From positions 248,001 through 312,000 of the forward strand of contig JAIORA010000034.1 of NCBI GenBank assembly GCA_021108375.1: a DNA stretch of 64,000 bases. The letters run 5' to 3'. Origin of the DNA: Anaerohalosphaeraceae bacterium. Its GTDB lineage: Bacteria; Planctomycetota; Phycisphaerae; Sedimentisphaerales; UBA12454. Shown here in pieces: positions 55,471-62,085 of the stretch. The notes below the pieces were generated by a model. That model did not search any database and had not been told where the DNA came from. It worked only from the letters and a program-made list of their open reading frames with translations. Every line of letters begins with the position of its first letter. Within the stretch, counting starts at the first letter, position 1. The translations under genes and the position numbers were made by a program.

Positions 55471-55608
55471 AGGTCTTTGAAAAACTGGAGATTGCTTCGC
55501 CGCGTTGCTTCTCGCAATGACGGATTATGCGTTTTTATGTCATTGCGAGGCCTTGTTGTCAGGCCGCGGCAATCTCAAATCTTAAAAGTTTTAGTTTTTC
55601 AGAAGTCC
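55471..55608 (+). mobile_element. Composite MITE-like element, copy 2, inside the fab operon
   Basis: Reads AGGTCTTTGAAAAACTGGAG, then ATTGCTTCGCC...TCGCAATGAC, a spacer, then TCATTGCGAGGCCTTGTTGT...GCGGCAATCTC and CTTAAAAGTTTTAG. It is the reverse-oriented partner of 46465-46580. There is no ORF in it. It separates fabD from fabG in an otherwise tightly packed operon. A further partial copy (TCATTGCGAGGCCTTGTT) is at 61831-61850. Confidence 0.65.
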
Positions 55609-55624
55609 CTACCTTCTATCTGTT

Positions 55625-56554
55625 TTACACCTTTGCCATAGCCGTTGTGCTGCTTACGTTGGCGATGGCGGTTTTTCGGTTTATTCTTCGCATAAGGCCT
55701 GTGAGGACTTTGCCGGGGCCGATTTCATAAAATTGCTCTACGCCGTCAGCCAGAAGTTTTTCCACACATTTTTGCCATAATACAGGGTTAGTAAGCTGCT
55801 TAACAAGTCCGGCCTGAACCTGCTCAGGGCTTTGATAGTACTCGGCATCGACGTTGGCGATAATTTTAATTTCGTCAGGCTCAATGATTTTCCGCTGCGC
55901 GATAGCTTTTTTTAAGGCTTCCGCTGCCGGAGCCATCATTGCTGAGTGAAACGCGCCAGCTACTTTAAGCTCAATAGCCTTTATTGCCCCGAACTCTTCG
56001 GCTAATTCGACCACTCTTTTGCAGGCTTCTACTTCGCCTGTCATCACGATTTGGCCGGGACAGTTAAAGTTAGCACAGCTTAGCAGTTGGTTTTCTCTGG
56101 CTTTGTCGCAGAGTTTTTCGGCTTGTTCGGCGTCAAGGCCAATAACAGAAACCATCGAGCCTTTAGAGGTATCGGCGGCGGCCTGCATTGCCTGTCCGCG
56201 GAGCTGCACCAGTCCTAAGGCATCTTCAAAACTGATTACCCCTGCTGCGTAAATAGCGGTGTACTCGCCCAGGCTGAGGCCTGCTGTAACTGCCGGCTGG
56301 CTCAGAGCGGTTTTTTCTTTCAGCACTTCAAGTATTGCCGCTGAAACCGTAAAAATTGCCGGCTGAGAAATAACTGTAGAATTGAGCTTGTCTTCCGGTC
56401 CGTTAAAACAAATATCCGCCAGGTCGTAACCTACTATTTCGTTTGCCCAATCGAATATCTGTTTTGCGGCGGGTTCGGCATCGTAAAAATCCTTGCCCAT
56501 TCCGATGACCTGAGCTCCCTGTCCGGGAAATATAAATGCAGTTTTTGCGTCCAT
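55625..56554 (-). CDS. fabD: Malonyl-CoA:ACP transacylase
   Basis: 309 residues. FIFPGQGAQVIGMGKD at the N-terminus, the nucleophile in GLSLGEYTAIYAAG (Ser about 94), and a catalytic His in VAGAFHSAMM. It loads malonyl groups on ACP. No strong ribosome site is visible, and it lies 36 bp after fabH. Confidence 0.95.
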   Translation of the reverse strand: MDAKTAFIFPGQGAQVIGMGKDFYDAEPAAKQIFDWANEIVGYDLADICFNGPEDKLNSTVISQPAIFTVSAAILEVLKEKTALSQPAVTAGLSLGEYTAIYAAGVISFEDALGLVQLRGQAMQAAADTSKGSMVSVIGLDAEQAEKLCDKARENQLLSCANFNCPGQIVMTGEVEACKRVVELAEEFGAIKAIELKVAGAFHSAMMAPAAEALKKAIAQRKIIEPDEIKIIANVDAEYYQSPEQVQAGLVKQLTNPVLWQKCVEKLLADGVEQFYEIGPGKVLTGLMRRINRKTAIANVSSTTAMAKV

Positions 56555-56590
56555 TGCTATTACCGTAATTATTTTAAGTTGATTCTGAGT

Positions 56591-57607
56591 TTAGTACTCT
56601 ATGACGTTTGCGCCCCAGGTCAGGCCTCCGCCAAACGCTACCAGAAGGGCGATGTCGCCCCGTTTGAGCCTGTTTGTTCTAACCGCCTCATCCAATGCAA
56701 TCGGGATAGAAGCTGCCGAGGTGTTGCCGAATTTTTCTATATTCATAAAGACCTGCTCATCGGCGAACTTGAGCCTTTTGGCCACCGATTCAATTATCCG
56801 TGCGTTCATCTGATGAGGAATAAACAGACTTACATCTTCTATTGATAAGCTGCATTTTTCAAGGCATTCGTTTACCATTTCCACAATCCGTCTTACAGCG
56901 AGCTGATAAATTTCTCTGCCGTTTATCTGCATATATATCCCGTTGGCATCCTCCAGCGGCTTATCAGCGGGGTACCTGCTGCCGTAAGCAGGGCAGTTAA
57001 GCGATTCCCATCCACTGCCATCCGAGACTGAGGTGCTGTAAATTATCCCCTTGGCCTTTTTAGCATCCGCTTTTTGTATTATCGCGGCACCGGCACCATC
57101 GCCAAAGAGGATGCAACTGCCCCTGTCCTTATAGTCGGTTATCTTACTGAGTGTCTCAGCACCGATAACGAGTATGTTATTATATTTTCCGCTCTGGATG
57201 AACTGCTGTGCGATACTTACGGCATATACAAATCCGCTACACGCTGCTGATATATCAAACGCCCAGGCGTTTTTAGCACCTATAATGTCCTGCACAAAAC
57301 AGGCCGTTGAAGGGAATACCATTTCCGGTGTAATAGTTGCCAGCACAATCATATCAATATCTTCAGCGCTGATACCGGCAGAGGCGATAGCCCTCTTTGC
57401 TGCCTCCGCTGCTAAGGTTGCGGTCGTCTCCTGAGGCGATGCTATATGACGGGTCTTGATGCCGGTCCTGGTCACTATCCACTCGTCCGAGGTGTCCACG
57501 ATTTTCGTCAGTTCCTCGTTAGTCAGCAGCTTTTCGGGAAGACACGAACCTGTGCCTGCTACCACGGCACTATATGGCGAGTTACTGTCCATTTCGTTAT
57601 TGCTCAT
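56591..57607 (-). CDS. fabH: 3-oxoacyl-ACP synthase III
   Basis: 338 residues. KAS III starts fatty acid synthesis from acetyl-CoA or another short acyl-CoA and malonyl-ACP. The catalytic triad is in DISAACSGFVYAV (Cys), FIPHQMNARI (His) and FGNTSAASIPIAL (Asn). GAGG is 5 nt before the ATG. The start overlaps the end of plsX by 11 bp. The N-terminus has about 12 additional residues compared with E. coli FabH. Confidence 0.96.
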   Translation of the reverse strand: MSNNEMDSNSPYSAVVAGTGSCLPEKLLTNEELTKIVDTSDEWIVTRTGIKTRHIASPQETTATLAAEAAKRAIASAGISAEDIDMIVLATITPEMVFPSTACFVQDIIGAKNAWAFDISAACSGFVYAVSIAQQFIQSGKYNNILVIGAETLSKITDYKDRGSCILFGDGAGAAIIQKADAKKAKGIIYSTSVSDGSGWESLNCPAYGSRYPADKPLEDANGIYMQINGREIYQLAVRRIVEMVNECLEKCSLSIEDVSLFIPHQMNARIIESVAKRLKFADEQVFMNIEKFGNTSAASIPIALDEAVRTNRLKRGDIALLVAFGGGLTWGANVIEY

Positions 57608-58619
57608 CTGTGCCTCTTACATTTGTTTTAGCGAGATGCTCAATTATATGCTCGTTTATTTTGTGTGTATAGAATTTTTTAGCGGCGATGACAGCGTTTT
57701 TTATCGTCCTGCTTTTGCTTGAGCCGTGACAGATGTAGGCCGTACCGTTAACTCCCAGCAGCGGTGCGCCGCCGTATTCGTGGTGGTCGTATTTCTGGTA
57801 CATTCGCATCATTACAGGCTTGAATTTCATAACCAGCCGCAACGATTCTTTCAGCAGCTCGTGCTTGATAGCCTTAAACAGCCCGTCAACCAACCCCTCG
57901 GTCAGTTTCAGAACTACGTTGCCTACAAAGCCTTCGCAAACAGCGACATCGCATTTACCCTTGAAAATATCACAGCCTTCAATGTTGCCGATAAAGTTTA
58001 TGTCGGCATCACTCTTGAGAAGCTCTCTGGCTTTTTTGACAGATTCGTTGCCCTTGGCATCTTCCTCGCCGATACTCATCAGGCCGACTCTTGGGTTTTC
58101 TATCCCCAGAACGTGTCTTGAGTACATACTCGCCATAACAGCGTATTGGTAGTAGTTGATGGGCTTGCAGGAGATATTCGCGCCGACATCGCACATCGTT
58201 ACCGGGCCGTCAAAGGTCGGAAAGACCACCGCGATACCGGGGCGGTTAACACCTTCTATGTTCCTCATTCTCATTTGGCAGGCAGCAACGCAGGCACCGG
58301 TATTACCCGCTGATATAACCGCGTCAGCTTTGCCGCGAGAGGCGAGCTTGGTCATTATTGAAATGGAGTTGCCTCGTTTTTTGCGGAGGGCATCGATGGG
58401 CGATTCGTCCATCCCGATTGCTTCCGGTGCGTGTACGATACTGATGATACCGCTATATTTGCGCACTTTCTTAGCTGTCATCCTGGAAGCGATTATTTCT
58501 TCGTCTCCGACGAGGATTATCTCATCGCCTTGCTCAAGATGCTTTACGGCTTCGATTGCACCGGCGATTATCTCGTCGGGTGCGTGGTCGCCTCCCATGG
58601 CGTCAATTGCGATACGCAT
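57597..58619 (-). CDS. plsX: Phosphate acyltransferase
   Basis: 340 residues. It converts acyl-ACP to acyl-phosphate for phospholipid synthesis. AIDAMGGDHAPDEII at the N-terminus, SAGNTGACVAACQMRM, and CDVGANISCKP are typical. It sits between rpmF and fabH, the classic rpmF-plsX-fabH arrangement. Confidence 0.96.
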   Translation of the reverse strand: MRIAIDAMGGDHAPDEIIAGAIEAVKHLEQGDEIILVGDEEIIASRMTAKKVRKYSGIISIVHAPEAIGMDESPIDALRKKRGNSISIMTKLASRGKADAVISAGNTGACVAACQMRMRNIEGVNRPGIAVVFPTFDGPVTMCDVGANISCKPINYYQYAVMASMYSRHVLGIENPRVGLMSIGEEDAKGNESVKKARELLKSDADINFIGNIEGCDIFKGKCDVAVCEGFVGNVVLKLTEGLVDGLFKAIKHELLKESLRLVMKFKPVMMRMYQKYDHHEYGGAPLLGVNGTAYICHGSSKSRTIKNAVIAAKKFYTHKINEHIIEHLAKTNVRGTDEQ

Positions 58620-58621
58620 TT

Positions 58622-58810
58622 TTAGCTGTCATCCTCTTTGGCCAGGTCAAGTGTGATTTTTGGGTTTACATACCCGCAATTATCACAGGCTGCGTGAGGC
58701 AGCTTAGCGCTGCTGCACTTTTTGCAGACGGAATAATTAACATCACTGAGTCTGTGATGGCTTCGTCTGGTGCGTGTTCTGCTTTTGCTCATTTTTTTTA
58801 CTGGAAGCAT
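58622..58810 (-). CDS. rpmF: 50S ribosomal protein L32
   Basis: 62 residues from ATG 58810. The body SKSRTRTRRSHHRL is the L32 core. A zinc ribbon is formed by Cys29-x2-Cys32 and Cys42-x2-Cys45 (CKKC, CDNC), so this is the zinc-binding (C+) form. The N-terminus MLPVKKM replaces the usual AVPKRK. It opens the fatty acid operon 2 bp before plsX. Confidence 0.93.
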   Translation of the reverse strand: MLPVKKMSKSRTRTRRSHHRLSDVNYSVCKKCSSAKLPHAACDNCGYVNPKITLDLAKEDDS

Positions 58811-58815
58811 CTTAT

Positions 58816-58931
58816 ATACCAATCCTAATTAACAACTGCGTTTGATTTTTCAGTAATCTTCGTTTTTGGGGATTTCTGCGTTCCCAACGCGTATTTTAAA
58901 TACCAATCCTAATTAACAACTGCGTTCGATT
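58816..58931 (-). repeat. 32-bp direct repeat upstream of rpmF
   Basis: ATACCAATCCTAATTAACAA plus CTGCGTT(T/C)GATT occurs at 58816-58847 and 58900-58931, 84 bp apart with one mismatch. The first copy ends 6 bp before the rpmF start and contributes its ribosome-site region (AGGA on the minus strand). A GCGTT/AACGC hairpin lies between them (about 58878-58890). The rest of 58932-59186 shows nothing recognisable apart from scattered AT-rich sequence. Confidence 0.75.
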
Positions 58932-59186
58932 CTGACAAAATAAACAAAAACAACCCCTCCGATAGCTCGTTTCTGCTGTTAAAAACGGCTCCAGGCGAAT
59001 CGTTTCTTTGTATATACGACTGTTTCAGGGCTAATAACAGCGTTTAAAGCTATAAAATCACTCGCTTAGCCCACATTTGAAAGCCCTTAAATAGTTTAAC
59101 GCCCCTGTTATGTCAAGGGAATTTTGATATATTGGTATTGCCGGTTCAAAAATAATAATTTTTAGAGGCTCCCTGATGTTTTCCTG

Positions 59187-59215
59187 TTGAAATTATTTCA
59201 CAAATAATGTATCCT
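59187..59215 (+). promoter_or_regulatory. Promoter of the 59.3-60.3 kb genes
   Basis: TTGAAA (59187-59192), a 17-bp spacer and TATCCT (59210-59215), about 70 bp before ATG 59285. Confidence 0.5.
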
Positions 59216-59284
59216 GCGCCGTTTGTACCCGATTTAAGGGTAGAGTTCTTTGCTATGTAGCGGCTTTTTTCGGAGTTTTTGCCG

Positions 59285-59992
59285 ATGGGACGTCATTCAA
59301 AACGAATTGCGATGTACGAAGTAATCGGCAAGGCAAACCTTAAGTCCGCTCAGGGCAAGGTGTTAGACAAAGATTCTGCCGGAGGCGAGCAGGAAGCTCC
59401 TGGTAAACCGGTTACTAAATGCAGGACGACAGGTAATTGGCCGTCCAAGCCGGGGCCGGTAAGGTTTTACAAGGACAGGGTTGAGTTTTGTTTTTCGTGG
59501 CAGGTAGCTATGATTGGCATTTTAGCTCTTTTGGCGATGTTCCTTGTCTTTTTCAGGCTTGGCCAGTGGCAAAGCTCATCTGCTCTTGTCGAGCGGACGA
59601 CCATAAAACAGGATATAACGCCGCTCAAGCCGCCTTTGCCGGAAAGAAGTGTAAAACGTTCGTTACAGCCGACCACTTCGCCAAGATTGGTTGAGCCGAT
59701 GGGCGATAATGTGATAGTGATTTCGAGCTATCATATTAAGTCTCACTTAGAGCCGGTGAAGGAGTATTTCAGACGGTACAGCATAGAAACAGAGATTATA
59801 GCTGCGGGCAATCGCTATTTGCTTGTTACGCAGAGCCGTTTTGACAACCCGGAAAAGGTTGGCACTGACGGTTTTGACATTAAAAAGAGAATAATTGCAA
59901 TAGGTGCAAACTATAAGCCGCCAGTCGGTTCCGGGTTCGAGAGTTTTGGCTCCAGGCCTTTCAGCGATGCTTATGGTATGAAAATAGATTAG
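59285..59992 (+). CDS. Single-TM protein of unknown function with possible SPOR-like C-terminal domain
   Basis: 235 residues from ATG 59285 with CGGAG 9 nt upstream. A basic N-terminal region (GRHSKRIAMYEVIGKANLKS), one TM helix (WQVAMIGILALLAMFLVFF, about 73-91), a Pro-rich linker, and a C-terminal alpha/beta domain (NVIVISSYHIKSHLEPVKEYF, GNRYLLVTQSRF) resembling ligand-binding SPOR folds in outline. No close family is recognised. It precedes the small basic protein by 37 bp. Confidence 0.65.
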   Translation: MGRHSKRIAMYEVIGKANLKSAQGKVLDKDSAGGEQEAPGKPVTKCRTTGNWPSKPGPVRFYKDRVEFCFSWQVAMIGILALLAMFLVFFRLGQWQSSSALVERTTIKQDITPLKPPLPERSVKRSLQPTTSPRLVEPMGDNVIVISSYHIKSHLEPVKEYFRRYSIETEIIAAGNRYLLVTQSRFDNPEKVGTDGFDIKKRIIAIGANYKPPVGSGFESFGSRPFSDAYGMKID

Positions 59993-60029
59993 TTTTTTAT
60001 GTTTTTAGAGATAACAGGAGTTTAAGTTT

Positions 60030-60269
60030 ATGTCAATTGACCCGTCATTGAAGGTGAAAGGCGCTTTAGCCAGACATCGTAATGTTCTGACTCGTGCAGA
60101 GAGAATAGAGAAACTTCAGGAAGAGGAACGCTGGGCTGAGGGTGACCCCCTTATGGGCCTGCCCAAGGTTGGTAATCGCAAGACGACCGTTGGCAAAAAG
60201 AGCGATAAAGTGGAAACCACTGCCGAAGGCGATGAGACTGCTGAAACTACCGAAGTTGCCAGCCAGTAG
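60030..60269 (+). CDS. Small basic protein of the planctomycete-verrucomicrobia-chlamydia family (TIGR04137-like)
   Basis: 79 residues. The family core is plain: SIDPSLKVKGALARHRNVLT followed by RAERIEKLQEE and PLMGLPKV (residues 2-46). The acidic tail (about 58-79, VETTAEGDETAETTEV) goes beyond the usual length. The family is restricted to PVC bacteria and is often found near translation genes; its function is unknown. GGAG precedes the ATG. It supports the planctomycete assignment. Confidence 0.85.
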   Translation: MSIDPSLKVKGALARHRNVLTRAERIEKLQEEERWAEGDPLMGLPKVGNRKTTVGKKSDKVETTAEGDETAETTEVASQ

Positions 60270-60315
60270 CATAGCGGCCTTAGTTTTGGGATGGATAATA
60301 CCTAGGAACGAATAA

Positions 60316-61425
60316 TTGAAAAATTATATTGCTGACAGAACATCCCTTGTTGATGCCAGCGGCATCAGGAGGATTTTCAATCTTGCCGCTTCGATGAAAG
60401 ACCCGGTAAACCTTTCAATAGGTCTGCCCGATTTCGATGTCCCCGATGCGCTCAAGCAGGTCGCTATTGGTGCAATCGAGCAGGGTCAGAACCGCTATTC
60501 TGTTACTTCCGGCAGCCCTGAGCTTGGCCGGAAGATTTCCGAAAAAATCCGCAGCGACATCGGCTGGTCCGACCCATCCGTATTAGTAACTTCCGGCGTA
60601 AGCGGCGGGCTTGTTCTGGCGTTTATGGCTCTTATCAATCCCGGCGATGAGGTCATAATACCCGACCCTTATTTTGTAATGTACAAACATCTGGTAAACC
60701 TTTTCGGCGGCAAGTGTGTTTTCGTTGACAGCTATCCGGATTTCGCTTTGCCGGTTGAAAAAATCGCAAACGCCATTACCGATAAGACCAAGCTCATCAT
60801 TTTGAACTCACCATCGAATCCTACCGGCGTTGTTTATTCGTCAGAGCAGATAGAGGCGGTGGTAAAAATTGCCGCTGAGAAAGAAATCCTCATCATCTCC
60901 GACGAAATTTATGACAAGTTCTGCTACGACGGCCCTTGTCCAAGCGTTGCAAAGCAGTACGACAAGACGCTTTTGCTGTCGGGTTTCAGCAAGAGCCACG
61001 CAATGACCGGTTGGCGATTAGGCTACGCCGCTGCCGGCGAAAGTTTGAAACCGGTTATTGAAGAGATGACAAAATTGCAGCAGTACACCTTTGTCTGCGC
61101 ACCGACACCATTGCAGCAGGCGGCAATTACAGCAGTTGACTACGATGTCAGCAGTCATATTGCCGACTACAAGGTCAAACGCGATATGGTCTATAATGGC
61201 CTGAAAGACAAATTCGAGATAGCCAAACCCGGCGGAGCGTTTTATATGTTCATCAAAGCTCCCGGCGGCAGCGGCACCGAGTTTGTCGAGCGAGCTATCA
61301 GGAAGAACCTGCTCATAATTCCCGGCGGAGTATTCAGCGAAAAGGATACGCATTTTAGAATCTGCTATACCACCGGCAACGACAAGCTCGCTGAGGCAAT
61401 CGAAATTTTGCGAAGCCTTGCATAA
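60316..61425 (+). CDS. Class I/II PLP aminotransferase (aspartate aminotransferase-like)
   Basis: 369 residues with a TTG start and AGGAA 7 nt upstream. Fold-type I features: NLSIGLPDFDVP (substrate loop), NRYSVTSGSPELG, LNSPSNPTGVVYS (Asn), SDEIYDKFCYDG (Asp/Tyr), SGFSKSHAMTGWRLGY (PLP Lys), and the C-terminal FRICYTTG with the carboxylate-binding Arg. It transfers an amino group from an L-amino acid to a 2-oxoacid; the exact substrate (aspartate, alanine or aromatic) is not fixed. No pathway partners are adjacent. Confidence 0.88.
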   Translation: MKNYIADRTSLVDASGIRRIFNLAASMKDPVNLSIGLPDFDVPDALKQVAIGAIEQGQNRYSVTSGSPELGRKISEKIRSDIGWSDPSVLVTSGVSGGLVLAFMALINPGDEVIIPDPYFVMYKHLVNLFGGKCVFVDSYPDFALPVEKIANAITDKTKLIILNSPSNPTGVVYSSEQIEAVVKIAAEKEILIISDEIYDKFCYDGPCPSVAKQYDKTLLLSGFSKSHAMTGWRLGYAAAGESLKPVIEEMTKLQQYTFVCAPTPLQQAAITAVDYDVSSHIADYKVKRDMVYNGLKDKFEIAKPGGAFYMFIKAPGGSGTEFVERAIRKNLLIIPGGVFSEKDTHFRICYTTGNDKLAEAIEILRSLA

Positions 61426-61468
61426 AGGCTGCCCTTTAATCACGAATTTCTTATCCCGTTCCCACTAT

Positions 61469-61955
61469 TAGTAGCCGAGCCGCGGAAGCGGCCGGAATAG
61501 TTAGCCCCACATTTACAAATGTGGGGTTGCAATTTACTTTATCTTTTTACTTTTTTAAAATCCGCGTAATCCGTGAAATCCGCGGTTAAAATAATCTGTG
61601 TTAATCTGTGTCTAAAAAACTTCGTGTCTTTGTGCCTTAGTGGCTAATTTTTTTGTCATACCCGCGAAAGCGGGTATCTACGGTTTTGAATTTGTCATTT
61701 CGACCAACGTGGAGAAATTTCTTTGTTTTTAAAAGTTAGCCCCACATTTACAAATGTGGGGTTGCCCTTTTCGTATGGTTTATCATTTACATATCGCTGA
61801 TTAGCCCTGCCATCACTATGGCAGGGTTATCGTCATTGCGAGGCCTTGTTTTTTATTAAAAATCCATCCCGATTTATCGGGATTCCTTAACTCAAAACTA
61901 AAGACTCAAAACTCATAACTATTTTTCTGTCATACCCGCGAAAGCGGGTATCTAC
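61469..61955. repeat. Block C of dispersed stem-loop repeats
   Basis: In order. 61471-61497: TAGCCGAGCCG family. 61500-61530: AGCCCCACATTT/AAATGTGGGG. 61560-61590: GCGTAATCCGTGAAATCCGCGG. 61655-61680: ATACCCGC/GCGGGTAT. 61694-61722: ATTTCGACCAACGTGGAG. 61735-61764: second AGCCCCACATTT copy. 61800-61830: TTAGCCCTGCC / GGCAGGG around ATCACTAT. 61831-61850: partial composite element. 61866-61884: ATCCCGATTTATCGGGAT. 61929-61955: second ATACCCGC copy. The 660-bp spacer 61426-62085 carries no gene. Confidence 0.75.
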
Positions 61956-62022
61956 GGTTTTGAATTTGTTTTTTTGATATTTGAGTTTGTTTAGGATTTA
62001 GGTATTTGGATTTAGTATTTTA

Positions 62023-62046
62023 AAAATTCGTGTTAACACGAATTTT
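62023..62046. promoter_or_regulatory. Perfect 24-bp palindrome upstream of the NfeD promoter
   Basis: Twelve-base half-sites centred on CGTGTTAACACG with AAAATT/AATTTT arms. It ends 2 bp before the -35 box. It is a candidate operator for a dimeric regulator; as RNA it would be a hairpin, but it is not in the predicted transcript. Confidence 0.55.
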
Positions 62047-62048
62047 AC

Positions 62049-62077
62049 TTGTTTCATTGGATATTACGGTATAGAAT
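62049..62077 (+). promoter_or_regulatory. Promoter of the NfeD genes, predicted leaderless
   Basis: TTGTTT (62049-62054), an exact 17-bp spacer and TAGAAT (62072-62077). The expected transcription start, about 62084, is practically at ATG 62086, and there is no Shine-Dalgarno, so translation may be leaderless. Confidence 0.5.
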
Positions 62078-62085
62078 CTGCATTT

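Noticed and set aside
58816-58931. Possible CRISPR (two 32-bp direct repeats)
   Set aside because: Only two copies, spacer 52 bp, no cas genes, and one copy forms the rpmF ribosome-site region.
58996-59005. GAATCGTTTC, a 10-bp inverse match to the LacI-type operator core
   Set aside because: Outer bases do not match and there is no sugar-related gene nearby; a chance match is likely.
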